Shown here: in pieces, positions 7,398-15,310 of the stretch
How the letters are laid out: each line of letters opens with the position of its first letter
Numbering within the stretch: the stretch's first letter is position 1
From: GCA-2689995 sp964529325
Lineage (GTDB): Bacteria > Fidelibacterota > Marinisomatia > SCGC-AAA003-L08 > GCA-2689995
Reading direction: 5' to 3'
Assembly (NCBI GenBank): GCA_964529325.1
Contig: CAZGWH010000055.1
Span: 1-15,597 of the forward strand
Length of the DNA: 15,597 nucleotides
Translations under genes and position numbers: made by a program
The notes under the pieces: generated by a model
Told to the model about the DNA's origin: nothing
Databases searched by the model: none
What the model saw: the letters and a program-made list of their open reading frames with translations, nothing else

Positions 7398-7438
7398 AGA
7401 TTTTATAATCTTCTAGAACATAGAAGATTTGTTTTTTT
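7398..7438 (+). terminator. Attenuator-like terminator hairpin in cspA leader
   Basis: AATCTTCTA (7407-7415) pairs perfectly with TAGAAGATT (7421-7429) around the loop GAACA, and TG plus seven T's follow (7430-7438), the form of an intrinsic terminator. An upstream AGATT (7398-7402) can pair instead with AATCT (7407-7411) across a TTAT loop, which would remove the outer half of the terminator stem. The cspA start codon lies 45 bp after the T run. The structure is seen; its regulatory use is inferred, and the stems are A-T rich and modest in strength. Confidence 0.55.
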
Positions 7439-7483
7439 AAGTAAAGAATTAATAATTAGTAAAATAATAAGTTAGGCAAACAA

Positions 7484-7696
7484 ATGAGTGATGTAAAGCA
7501 AGGAACAGTTAAGTGGTTTAATGGTGCAAAAGGTTATGGATTTATTACCCCAGAAGGTGGAGATAAAGATCTTTTTGTTCATATGAGTAGTATTCAAATG
7601 GACGGCTATAAAACGCTAAATGATGGTCAAACTGTTAGCTATGAAGTAGGACAAGGTGATAAAGGACCTTGTGCTGTAAATGTTGTTCCAAAATAA
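7484..7696 (+). CDS. Cold-shock protein, CspA family
   Basis: This is a single cold-shock domain of 70 aa, the standard length. RNP1 is KGYGFI (16-21) and RNP2 is FVHMS (31-35), with the surface aromatics W11, F20 and F31 that stack on single-stranded nucleic acid. Such proteins act in the cytoplasm as RNA chaperones and sometimes as transcription antiterminators. AGG stands about 9 bp before the ATG. The gene is transcribed alone: a long leader precedes it and a strong terminator follows. Whether it is cold-induced or constitutive cannot be read from the coding sequence, but the structured leader favours regulation. Confidence 0.95.
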   Translation: MSDVKQGTVKWFNGAKGYGFITPEGGDKDLFVHMSSIQMDGYKTLNDGQTVSYEVGQGDKGPCAVNVVPK

Positions 7697-7707
7697 TATT
7701 TATAACA

Positions 7708-7749
7708 AAATAGTGAAGAAGATTATATCTTCTTCACTATTTCCTTTTT
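7708..7749. terminator. Bidirectional intrinsic terminator
   Basis: A perfect 16-bp stem (7708-7723 with 7727-7742, arm AAATAGTGAAGAAGAT) encloses a 3-nt loop and is followed by CCTTTTT on the plus strand. It begins 12 bp after the cspA stop. On the minus strand the same stem lies 30 bp past the stop of the DUF971 gene and is followed by TGTT, so it probably also ends the six-gene minus-strand operon. Confidence 0.85.
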
Positions 7750-7771
7750 ACTAAAAACTTCCCATTATAAA

Positions 7772-8086
7772 TTAAATTCCCTCTATTTTCTCCATTTCTC
7801 TAAGCATTTCATAAGAAAAAATTCCCGTATTATGTCCATCACCCCAAGAAACACGAATGGCATAATGACCAATTTTCACCACATTTACTAGTTGAAATGC
7901 ATTCGCCGATAATTTTTTATCAGGCCCCTTATAAACATTTCCAAAAACATCCGTTTCGCCAGAACAATGCGCACAAGGACAAAGTGTTCTCAATTTTTCA
8001 TAAGACAATAATGAATCAGTCTCATCATTCCATTTAATTGCTAAACCCATTGGGAATAATTGCATATCTCTAATTTTTAAATTCAT
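7772..8086 (-). CDS. DUF971 (GBBH-like N-terminal) domain protein
   Basis: This 104-aa protein is a stand-alone DUF971 domain, the fold also found at the N-terminus of gamma-butyrobetaine hydroxylases. The cysteine cluster CPCAHC (C36, C38, C41) is the metal-binding type expected. The conserved VSWGDGHNTG (79-88) and the preceding IKWND are in place. DUF971 domains are also found fused or linked to ApbC/Mrp-type iron-sulfur carriers, so a role in metal or Fe-S handling is plausible but unproven. It is the last gene of the minus-strand operon. Its ATG lies 1 bp after the stop of the DUF4139 gene, with AAAGAG upstream. Confidence 0.85.
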   Translation of the reverse strand: MNLKIRDMQLFPMGLAIKWNDETDSLLSYEKLRTLCPCAHCSGETDVFGNVYKGPDKKLSANAFQLVNVVKIGHYAIRVSWGDGHNTGIFSYEMLREMEKIEGI

Positions 8087-8087
8087 A

Positions 8088-9464
8088 TTAATCTCTTTTT
8101 GGAGTAAATAATGTTATTGTTTCTTTCCGCGTTGATTCCGCTTTCACCTCAATTTTAGCTGATAATTCAAATGCACTTTCTTTGTCAAATTCTACGCTAC
8201 TTTCAATTATTTCCATTGTACTCCCCGAATTTTCATTCCAATTTACAAAAATATTTTCATCTTTTAAATTTTTAAATTCTGCTTCAATCGTAACAAATAT
8301 TCCTTTATTTGTTTCGTTTATATCCATATAAGTGAATTTATACAAAATATCTTGGGATGGTTTTAATTTAAGATGAATATTTTTTCCCATAGAAGTTTTG
8401 GGAATTTGTTTTTCATTTATAAACATATTTAAGTCATCTTTATTTTCATAAATATTCAGCCTTCCTTTAGGAAGATGTACCTTTAACTTTTCAGAAGAAT
8501 TTAAAACCAATAATAATTCCGTTGAATTCCAATTATCATTTTTATCTCTTCTTCCTGCTCTTTTATCAAATCTAGTATAATGTTTTGCAGAATAAATTCG
8601 ATTCATTGATAATTGAGTTTTTTTAATAAAATTTGCATTCAGGATTGAATTTTGATTTAATGTAGTTTTCTGCGGTACTTTATAAATTTCAACATCCTCA
8701 ATTTCCACAGTCTTTGGAACTTCAGATGAATTATTATTTGACTCTCTTGACGCCGTTTTATGCATAACTCTAATTGGTTTAGTATTATTTTGTGAATTAC
8801 TACTTGCAATTAAATATATTTCAGCAGGTAAAAAGGAAGTTTCAGTATTATTAATAATTTGATAATTACCATTCAATATTGCTTTATCCTCACCAATAAT
8901 AACTAAATGATATTCAGCTTCCCAGCTTAGCCCCATTGTGAAATATGATAAATCAAGATTTCCATTCCCAGTTTCGGCAAATCCTGAAGTTGTTAAAAAA
9001 ACTTCATTTTCTAAGTGTTCAGGAATATATGGAAATATGGGTTTTAATTGTGGATTTACAACGACGCCATTTTTTATTCCATATATTGCTTTAGAATTAT
9101 TATATGAAATTAAAGTAGCATCAATAATTTCATTTTTTTCAAAATCGTGTAATAAAATTTTACTTCCCACAAAATGTTGAAGTAATGATTCTTCAGATAT
9201 AAAATCACTAATCACAGAAAAATTATTTAAAATATAATTTTCAGCATTTATTTGAACTCCAGAATCAATAATTTCATTTGAAATTCCGATAATTTTTAGT
9301 TCTAATTCACCTTTTTTATCAATTTCTAATACTCTATTTTCATTTACCATTGCTTTACCTGAATGATAAATAAAAATTGATGTTCGACCATTAAGATTTG
9401 GTTCTATTAATTGAATAGAATATAATTGACTAAGAAACATTATTAATATAATTGAATATTTCAT
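8088..9464 (-). CDS. Secreted DUF4139-type protein
   Basis: This 458-aa protein has an N-terminal signal peptide (about 1-17) with no lipobox. The central region carries the DUF4139 signature: GLSWEAEYHLVI (178-189), followed by a run of N-T and F-x-x-AEIYLIA (206-220). A polar Asn/Ser-rich stretch at about 222-250 interrupts the domain, and the C-terminal part is beta-rich. No enzyme motif is visible. It is shorter than many DUF4139 proteins, which usually carry an N-terminal DUF4140 domain; a diverged version may occupy residues 25-110. AAAAAGGA lies 7 bp before the ATG, and the first 4 bp overlap the lpxK end. Its place in a lipid A operon suggests a periplasmic envelope role, but this is inference. 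Confidence 0.8.
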   Translation of the reverse strand: MKYSIILIMFLSQLYSIQLIEPNLNGRTSIFIYHSGKAMVNENRVLEIDKKGELELKIIGISNEIIDSGVQINAENYILNNFSVISDFISEESLLQHFVGSKILLHDFEKNEIIDATLISYNNSKAIYGIKNGVVVNPQLKPIFPYIPEHLENEVFLTTSGFAETGNGNLDLSYFTMGLSWEAEYHLVIIGEDKAILNGNYQIINNTETSFLPAEIYLIASSNSQNNTKPIRVMHKTASRESNNNSSEVPKTVEIEDVEIYKVPQKTTLNQNSILNANFIKKTQLSMNRIYSAKHYTRFDKRAGRRDKNDNWNSTELLLVLNSSEKLKVHLPKGRLNIYENKDDLNMFINEKQIPKTSMGKNIHLKLKPSQDILYKFTYMDINETNKGIFVTIEAEFKNLKDENIFVNWNENSGSTMEIIESSVEFDKESAFELSAKIEVKAESTRKETITLFTPKRD

Positions 9465-10495
9465 TTGTTTTTCCTTTTTAATTCTGTTTTTAATTGTTGA
9501 ATAAATAGCTCTTTTTTATCAAACTTATAACGAATTCGAAGTGTAAATATATGATAATTTTCAATAAACTCATTTGGTAGTTTTACAATATCTTTTTCCG
9601 TTGTAATAATATTATTTACTCCAAAATTTTGAATTTGATGATTTAATTGTTGGATTGTTTTGTTAGAATAAGGCTCATGATCTTTAAATACTACAAATTC
9701 AACGAAGGAAATTTGTTTACTTATTAATCCTATCTTAAAAGAGTTGGGGTCGCCTATGCCACAAAAAGCAAAAACATTATCTTTGAGTATTTTAATTTTT
9801 TTATACTGTTTTTTTGAATATTCCCATATTTCATATTCAAATTTAGTTGCGTAAACTTCTTTTTTATAGTCTATTTTTTTTACCCAATTAGGTAACTTAA
9901 ATTTATTTGTTTTCGTTAAAATCATTAAACTAGATCTTTGAATTTGTTTTTTAGTTTCTCTTCCAAATCCCATCGGTAATAAACTTAATTCTGAATATGA
10001 TTTTGAAGAATTTAATAATAAAATATCTATATCTTTTTGAATACCTAACTGTTGAAACCCATCATCTAAAATTATTAAATCGGGGTGGAATTTCTTTTCC
10101 ATAATATGAATTGCGTTTACTCTATTCTCATCTACTGCAATAATACAATTCCCTAATAAATTGGCAAGTAAAAATGGTTCATCACCAGCAATTTCGGGGT
10201 TTGATTTCATTTCGTTGCCATCATGAACCAATTGAAATCCATTAGATTTTCTTCCATAACCACGGCTAATAATTGCAATTTTAGGGTATAATTCTTTTAA
10301 TTCTTCAGCAATAAAATGAACCATTGGTGTCTTGCCAGTACCTCCAACTGTTAAATTTCCAATTGAAATTATTGGTGTTTTGAATATCTGCACATGCTTA
10401 ATGCCTATAAAATAAACAAAATATCGTAATTGTAATATTAGCCAATAGATTAACGAAAAAGGCCAAAGAAAAAAATATTTTATGAATTGAAACAT
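9461..10495 (-). CDS. lpxK: Tetraacyldisaccharide 4'-kinase LpxK
   Basis: LpxK phosphorylates the 4' position of the lipid A disaccharide at the inner face of the cytoplasmic membrane, using ATP. The 344-aa length is normal. An N-terminal hydrophobic segment (about 8-30) is the membrane anchor. The unusual Walker A GNLTVGGTGKTP is at 46-57, followed by ISRGYGRKSNG (76-86), GDEPFLLA (104-111) and DDGFQ (144-148), all hallmark LpxK motifs. The LLPMGFGRE stretch corresponds to the family's LLPxGxLRE, with one substitution. Its start overlaps the acyltransferase gene by 16 bp and its end overlaps the DUF4139 gene by 4 bp, so it is firmly inside the operon. Confidence 0.95.
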   Translation of the reverse strand: MFQFIKYFFLWPFSLIYWLILQLRYFVYFIGIKHVQIFKTPIISIGNLTVGGTGKTPMVHFIAEELKELYPKIAIISRGYGRKSNGFQLVHDGNEMKSNPEIAGDEPFLLANLLGNCIIAVDENRVNAIHIMEKKFHPDLIILDDGFQQLGIQKDIDILLLNSSKSYSELSLLPMGFGRETKKQIQRSSLMILTKTNKFKLPNWVKKIDYKKEVYATKFEYEIWEYSKKQYKKIKILKDNVFAFCGIGDPNSFKIGLISKQISFVEFVVFKDHEPYSNKTIQQLNHQIQNFGVNNIITTEKDIVKLPNEFIENYHIFTLRIRYKFDKKELFIQQLKTELKRKNK

Positions 10496-11127
10496 TTATC
10501 CGCTTTTTCTTGAACCTTATTCATAAAATCAGACAAATATTGTGAACCTTCTCCAGATTTAATTTCATCTGGAAAGTCCATTGGTTTTGAAATTGTGATA
10601 ATTATTTTTCCAAAAGGTTTTGGAAGTCTAAATCTATCCCATGATTTCATTTCTATAAATTTGGATGATGTGCCTGTAATTGTCAATATTTGGGCATTAT
10701 ATTTTCTTGCCATTGTTAATGAGCCTGGCTTTGCAATATTCTTAGGCCCTTTGGGGCCATCATTTGTAATGCAAATATAAGGTGTATCAGAATTAAATAC
10801 TTTTGTCATCTTTCTCAACACTTCCTTTCCGCCCTTATTACTTGAACCTCTAATTAATTGATATCCCCATGATTTTAAAATTCGTCCCATAATTTCCGCA
10901 TCTTTATGGCGACTTGCAATTGCCCATAAACCTTTCTGAATACGAGATAAACCAAAACTTGCAAAAACCAATCTACCATGCCAGCAACAAAATAAAATAG
11001 GCCGTCCAGTTTTCATTGCAGAAAAAGCATGTTCTTTTCCTCTAATTTCTAATCTATTCGAAAACATTAAAAAATTTAATAAAATTTTACCTAAAAAAGT
11101 GAAAAGTGAAATTTTAAATGCTTCCAT
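10480..11127 (-). CDS. DUF374-family lysophospholipid acyltransferase-like protein
   Basis: This 215-aa protein transfers an acyl chain to a lipid or lipid A precursor, by family analogy. It has an N-terminal hydrophobic segment (about 5-22), then WHGR (49-52), the catalytic SRHKDAE (72-78), RGSSNKGG (93-100), NDGPKGP (122-128) and SWDRFRLPKPF (162-172). These are the ordered DUF374 motifs. The acceptor is not known for most of the family. Its position between lpxB and lpxK makes a lipid A precursor a good candidate, in place of the LpxL/LpxM proteins of enterobacteria, which are not seen here. AAAGGA precedes the ATG, and the gene overlaps lpxB by 14 bp. Confidence 0.85.
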   Translation of the reverse strand: MEAFKISLFTFLGKILLNFLMFSNRLEIRGKEHAFSAMKTGRPILFCCWHGRLVFASFGLSRIQKGLWAIASRHKDAEIMGRILKSWGYQLIRGSSNKGGKEVLRKMTKVFNSDTPYICITNDGPKGPKNIAKPGSLTMARKYNAQILTITGTSSKFIEMKSWDRFRLPKPFGKIIITISKPMDFPDEIKSGEGSQYLSDFMNKVQEKADKCFNS

Positions 11128-12253
11128 TTTTTCCTTTTAATATATACTCTGCAATTCTATTGTTTGCACCAGAATCACCGAGTTGATTTTTAATTTCAAT
11201 TAATTGATTCTGTTTATCTTTTATCAATTTAGAATCTGATAATAATTCAATGACATAATTTGAAATATTTATCGGGTTCGCCTCATCTTGCAATAATTCA
11301 GGCATTATTTCCTTTTTTGCAATAAGATTAACCATCCCTGCAAACTTTACTCTTACAAATCGTTTTGAGAGCCACCACGAAATGGGTGACATTTTATATA
11401 CAACAACTCCAGGAGTTCCAAAAACAGCTGCCTCTAAGGTAGATGTTCCCGATGCAATTATTGCAACATCTGCAATTTCTAAGGCATGTTGTGGATTATT
11501 TTTCTCAAGTTTTACCCATTTGGGAGTTTTATCAAGTAAATTATTAATATGTAGTGATTTTGCACATCCAACTAATACTTGTAATTCTGGAATTTTTAAT
11601 TTTATTAATTTCGCTGATTTTATAAATATTGAAAAATGTCTTTTAAATTCTTGTTCTCGACTCCCAGGATAAAGAGTTAAAATTGGTTTATTAGGATTAA
11701 TATTTAATTTTTTAGCCAATTTTTCTTTAGGCGTTGCCTTCCATTCATCAAAGATTGGATGGCCAGCAAAAAAAACGTCCACATCTCTTTTTTTATACCA
11801 TTCAGGCTCAAATGGAAAAATCACAATACGATTATCAACATATTTTTTGAGAATCTCTATTCGTTTTTCTTTCCATGCCCAAATTTGAGGGCATATATAA
11901 TATGTGATTTTTGCTGATGAAATATTTTTTATCTTTGGAAGTAAATTCAAATTAAATCCAGGATAATCAATTAGTATAATATGGTCAAATTTAATAGAGC
12001 TAATTTTTTCTAATACATCTTTTTTAACTTTCATAAAAAAAGGTAGATGTTTTATCACTTCAATAAAACCCATCACTGACATTTTCTCAATGGATACTAA
12101 CGAATTTAATCCTTGAGCTTCCATTAATTTCCCACCGATACCTGAAAAAGAAATATTTGAATTCACTTTTTTTAATGATTCCATCAAATAACTTCCATGA
12201 AGATCACCCGAAGATTCACCTGCAATTATAAAAATATTTATCTCTTTATTCAT
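11114..12253 (-). CDS. lpxB: Lipid-A-disaccharide synthase LpxB
   Basis: LpxB is the GT-B-fold, family 19 glycosyltransferase that joins UDP-diacylglucosamine to lipid X, giving the lipid A disaccharide at the membrane surface. The 379-aa length is typical. Motifs in order are AGESSGDLHG (11-20), GIGGKLM (38-44), PQIWAWKEKR (122-131), the nucleotide-binding GSREQEF (197-203) and ASGTSTLEA (267-275). MVNLIAKKEIMPELLQ near the C-terminus is also characteristic. It follows the GnnA-like gene by 13 bp and overlaps the DUF374 gene. No Shine-Dalgarno site is apparent. Confidence 0.96.
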   Translation of the reverse strand: MNKEINIFIIAGESSGDLHGSYLMESLKKVNSNISFSGIGGKLMEAQGLNSLVSIEKMSVMGFIEVIKHLPFFMKVKKDVLEKISSIKFDHIILIDYPGFNLNLLPKIKNISSAKITYYICPQIWAWKEKRIEILKKYVDNRIVIFPFEPEWYKKRDVDVFFAGHPIFDEWKATPKEKLAKKLNINPNKPILTLYPGSREQEFKRHFSIFIKSAKLIKLKIPELQVLVGCAKSLHINNLLDKTPKWVKLEKNNPQHALEIADVAIIASGTSTLEAAVFGTPGVVVYKMSPISWWLSKRFVRVKFAGMVNLIAKKEIMPELLQDEANPINISNYVIELLSDSKLIKDKQNQLIEIKNQLGDSGANNRIAEYILKGKNGSI

Positions 12254-12266
12254 TTAGCAGGTTAGA

Positions 12267-13238
12267 TTATTTTGATTCAATAATATTTTGAATTTGGATT
12301 GCTAAACTTAATGCCTTTGTTGCTTCTATTCCACTATAACCTAAATTTTTATTTGTGCGAATCGTTTTTATAAAATAGTCAAATTCTATGGCAAGCGCAT
12401 CAGATTGTTCAACTTCTACATTTTGATATTGAATATATTTTTTCCGAGGACCATCAATTGTATATGTCGTTTGAGTTTTATCATTTTCAGGTTCATTATC
12501 AAATGAATGATAATCATCTACAATTCTATTTAGAAAATCAACTGTAATGTAACGGTGATGTTGGAAAATCCGCATTTTTCGCATTTTTTTAAGCGAAACT
12601 CTACTTGTTGTTAAATTAACAACACAGCCATTTTCAAATTCAAGTCGGGCATTTGCTAAGTCAGTTGTGTCAGAAACAATAGATTGCCCAAACGCTTTAA
12701 TATCTTTAACTTCTGAATGTACCAGAGATAATACAACACCAATATCATGAATCATTAAATCCAATACAACAGGAACATCAATTCCCCTACCTGGAAATGG
12801 TGATAGGCGATGAGCTTCAATAAACATTGGGTCTATATCTTCAAAATTAATTGCTGTTAATGCAGGATTAAATTGTTCAATATGCCCCACTTGAATAAAT
12901 TTATTTAACTCTTTTGCCTGCAGAATCAATGATTCTGCTTCTTCTAAAGTATGTGTAATTGGTTTTTCGATAAATACATGACATCCAAATTCCATTGCTT
13001 TTTTTGCAACCTCATAATGAAAAATTGTTGGAGTTGCAATAGAAACTGCATCACAGTTATTTAATAATTCTTCAATTTTATTAAATCCTGTTACATCAAA
13101 TTCATTTAAAATAAATTCTCTGCGAGCGATATTTTGTTCGAAAAAACCAACAAAATTAATATCATTTCTACTAATTAATTTTTCAAGATGATATTTTCCT
13201 AAATGCCCAACACCAATAACGCCAATGTTTAATTTCAT
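12267..13238 (-). CDS. Gfo/Idh/MocA-family oxidoreductase, GnnA-like, of lpx clusters
   Basis: This 323-aa protein has an N-terminal Rossmann domain with GVGHLG (9-14) and the family's EKP (91-93). A substrate domain follows with GHIEQFNPA (118-126), HRLSPFPGRG (143-152) and DLMIHDI (160-166). The GHxExFNPA and DLMIHDI pair is the flavour of the oxidoreductases found beside lpxA and lpxB in several phyla. The characterised example is GnnA of Acidithiobacillus and Leptospira. It oxidises UDP-GlcNAc at C3 so that GnnB can install an amine, which leads to amide-linked lipid A. Its place directly before lpxB supports that role here, but GnnB lies outside the window if it exists. It is the first gene of the minus-strand run seen here. 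Confidence is high for the family and moderate for the GnnA role. Confidence 0.85.
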   Translation of the reverse strand: MKLNIGVIGVGHLGKYHLEKLISRNDINFVGFFEQNIARREFILNEFDVTGFNKIEELLNNCDAVSIATPTIFHYEVAKKAMEFGCHVFIEKPITHTLEEAESLILQAKELNKFIQVGHIEQFNPALTAINFEDIDPMFIEAHRLSPFPGRGIDVPVVLDLMIHDIGVVLSLVHSEVKDIKAFGQSIVSDTTDLANARLEFENGCVVNLTTSRVSLKKMRKMRIFQHHRYITVDFLNRIVDDYHSFDNEPENDKTQTTYTIDGPRKKYIQYQNVEVEQSDALAIEFDYFIKTIRTNKNLGYSGIEATKALSLAIQIQNIIESK

Positions 13239-13383
13239 AAATCTATATTTTTATTTAATAATTAAGTAATGAAATTTAAGATATTTTCACTAATCAATCT
13301 ATTTAGAGAGTGTAATAATTATTTTATTGTAATTCATCATATTAATAGATTAGCATTCATTTAAATTAAAGAAAGAACATATA
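13239..13383. promoter_or_regulatory. Divergent intergenic region before the lpx operon
   Basis: These 145 bp of very AT-rich DNA separate the lpx operon (leftward) from the MotA-like gene (rightward), so promoters for both should lie here. No convincing -35/-10 pair, inverted repeat or riboswitch is seen. A 31-codon ATG frame at 13269-13364 has no ribosome site and is not called. Confidence 0.4.
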
Positions 13384-13848
13384 ATGTCGTTTATATTTTA
13401 CTTTTTAGGAATGGCAATCATTTTATTTGGAATGGTTTTTATTTCTCAAACAGCAGGGCTACAACCTGAAATTTTTTATAATGTATTTAGTCTTATTTTT
13501 GTTTTTGGACCTACTATATTTATTGCACTTTCATCATTCAGAGTTGGTCAAGTATTTAGATCCTTAGGACTTGCATTTGTAGATACAAAGGATAAATCTA
13601 TTTTATTAATTGCAGTAGATTGTTTAACAGAAATGAAATCCACGAGTATTGCTTCTGGATTTATAGGGACAATTATGGGTTTAATTATTAATTTTAGTTC
13701 CATCAAAATGGATGAAAAATTATTTCAAGCATTTTGTGAATCGTTGGGAATATCATTAATTCCAACACTTTATGGTCTTATTGCAGGCTATCTTATTTTT
13801 GAACCGATGAAGAAAAATGTTCAAAGACAATTAGATAATCTTCAATAA
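13384..13848 (+). CDS. MotA/TolQ/ExbB-like inner membrane protein (orphan)
   Basis: This 154-aa protein has four predicted membrane segments (about 3-20, 34-51, 86-104 and 119-138). The second half resembles the proton-channel core of the MotA/TolQ/ExbB family: SGFIGTIMGLI (91-101) and SLIPTLYGLIAGYLIFEP (124-141), with the T and YG positions expected in the last helix. Such proteins usually form a pentamer around a MotB/TolR/ExbD partner and use proton or sodium flow to do work. No partner gene is next to it. It is shorter than typical MotA, lacking the large cytoplasmic loop. The upstream ribosome site is weak (GAAAG). The tryptophanase gene starts 41 bp downstream and may be cotranscribed. 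Confidence 0.7.
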   Translation: MSFIFYFLGMAIILFGMVFISQTAGLQPEIFYNVFSLIFVFGPTIFIALSSFRVGQVFRSLGLAFVDTKDKSILLIAVDCLTEMKSTSIASGFIGTIMGLIINFSSIKMDEKLFQAFCESLGISLIPTLYGLIAGYLIFEPMKKNVQRQLDNLQ

Positions 13849-13889
13849 CGATTTATTACCACCATTTATAAAATTAAAAAGGAAATTTA

Positions 13890-15263
13890 GTGAAAACAAT
13901 TATAGAACCATTTAGAATAAAATCGGTCGAACCCATTAAAATGAATACTCGGATTGAACGAGAATCCGTACTTGAAAACGCTCATCATAATTTATTTTTA
14001 GTAAATGCATGTGATGTAATTATAGATTTACTGACAGATTCTGGAACGGGTGCAATGAGTAGTGAACAATGGGCTGGGATTATGCGTGGTGATGAATCGT
14101 ACGCAGGAAGTATAAGTTTCCAACGATTTGAAAAAACAATCCAAAATATTATGGGGTTTAAAAATGTAATTCCGACCCACCAAGGTAGAGCTGCTGAACG
14201 AATTTTATTTTCGGTAATGTGTAAGAATGGAGATGTTATCCCGAGCAATACTCATTTTGATACTACTCGAGCAAATATTGAGATTCAAGGAGCAATAGCA
14301 AAAGATTTAGTTATCAAAGATGGATTAGACCCGCAATCTAAACATCCATTTAAAGGAAATATGGATATCGATAAATTAATTTCTACAATTGAAGATGTAG
14401 GCGTTGATAAAATTCCATTAATTATGGTCACTATTACCAATAATTCGGGAGGTGGACAGCCCGTATCATTAGAAAATATTCGTGAAATTTCTAAAATCGC
14501 TCGAAAATATAAAATCCCATTCTACATTGATGCTTGCCGATTTGCTGAAAATGCTTATTTTATTAAACTCAGGGAAGATGAATTTAACAATTCTTCCATT
14601 GAATTTATTGTTTCTGAAATTTTTAAATGTGCTGATGGATGTACAATGAGTGCAAAAAAAGATGGAATTGCAAATATTGGTGGATTTTTATGTACAAATG
14701 ATAATGAAATGGCTCAAAAGCAAAAAGATTTACTCATTTTATCAGAAGGGTTTCCAACCTATGGAGGGCTTGCAGGGAGAGATTTAGAAGCGATTGCGAT
14801 TGGATTAAGAGAAGCAATGGATGAAAATTATTTAGAATATCGAATAATTTCAACCCAATATTTAGGCGAAAAAATAAGCGAAGCTGGTGTTCCAATTGTA
14901 CAACCTCCCGGCGGTCATGCAATTTATATTGATGCAAAGGAAATGCTACCACAAATCCCTCCTCATGAATACCCTGGACAAGCATTAATTTGCGAATTAT
15001 ATTTAGAATCAGGAATTAGGTCTGTTGAAATTGGAACGGTTATGTTTGGTTCTACAGATAAAGAGACGGGAAAAGAAATTTTAGCCCCCATGGAATTAGT
15101 AAGGCTCGCAATCCCAAGACGGACTTATACTCAAAGCCATATCGATTATGTAGTTGAATCTATAATTAATGTATATCATCGAAAAAATGAAATTTCTGGA
15201 TTGAAAATGACATATCAAGCAGAACACTTGAGACATTTTACTGCTCATTTTATTGAAAAGTAA
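13890..15263 (+). CDS. tnaA: Tryptophanase (tryptophan indole-lyase)
   Basis: This PLP enzyme splits L-tryptophan to indole, pyruvate and ammonia in the cytoplasm. The 457-aa length is normal. The pyridoxal lysine is K257 in TMSAKKD. THQGRAAE (96-103), the loop NNSGGGQPVS (184-193) and YGGLAGRD (291-298) are conserved in the family. The close relative tyrosine phenol-lyase is argued against by three diagnostic positions. D124 in HFDTT replaces the lyase's Thr. SVEIG (378-382) replaces SMERG, so the phenol-binding Arg is absent. H449 in LRHFTA replaces Phe. The start is GTG, with AAGGAA 7 bp upstream. No tnaC-like leader peptide with a Trp codon is found in the 41 bp before it. Confidence 0.92.
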   Translation: MKTIIEPFRIKSVEPIKMNTRIERESVLENAHHNLFLVNACDVIIDLLTDSGTGAMSSEQWAGIMRGDESYAGSISFQRFEKTIQNIMGFKNVIPTHQGRAAERILFSVMCKNGDVIPSNTHFDTTRANIEIQGAIAKDLVIKDGLDPQSKHPFKGNMDIDKLISTIEDVGVDKIPLIMVTITNNSGGGQPVSLENIREISKIARKYKIPFYIDACRFAENAYFIKLREDEFNNSSIEFIVSEIFKCADGCTMSAKKDGIANIGGFLCTNDNEMAQKQKDLLILSEGFPTYGGLAGRDLEAIAIGLREAMDENYLEYRIISTQYLGEKISEAGVPIVQPPGGHAIYIDAKEMLPQIPPHEYPGQALICELYLESGIRSVEIGTVMFGSTDKETGKEILAPMELVRLAIPRRTYTQSHIDYVVESIINVYHRKNEISGLKMTYQAEHLRHFTAHFIEK

Positions 15264-15310
15264 ATAATTAGATTATTGGTAAAATACACTTTAAAACTAT
15301 ATATTTAGTA

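Larger units (their letters stand above)
7152..7483 (+). other. 332-bp gene-free region: cspA leader and possible small RNA
   Basis: No open reading frame with a ribosome site is visible here. The region is very AT-rich. It contains the stem-loop at 7170-7193 and the attenuator-like hairpin at 7398-7438. Long untranslated leaders are typical of cold-shock protein mRNAs, where RNA folding controls stability and translation with temperature. An untranslated small RNA ending at the T run at 7438 is an equal possibility. No clear sigma-70 promoter was found. Confidence 0.4.

Noticed and set aside
13269..13364. 31-codon ATG frame between the divergent operons
   Set aside because: It has no Shine-Dalgarno site and a composition expected of random AT-rich DNA.
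13890..15263. Tyrosine phenol-lyase
   Set aside because: The Thr, Arg and Phe that define the phenol-lyase are replaced by D124, a non-Arg residue in SVEIG, and H449, as in tryptophanase.
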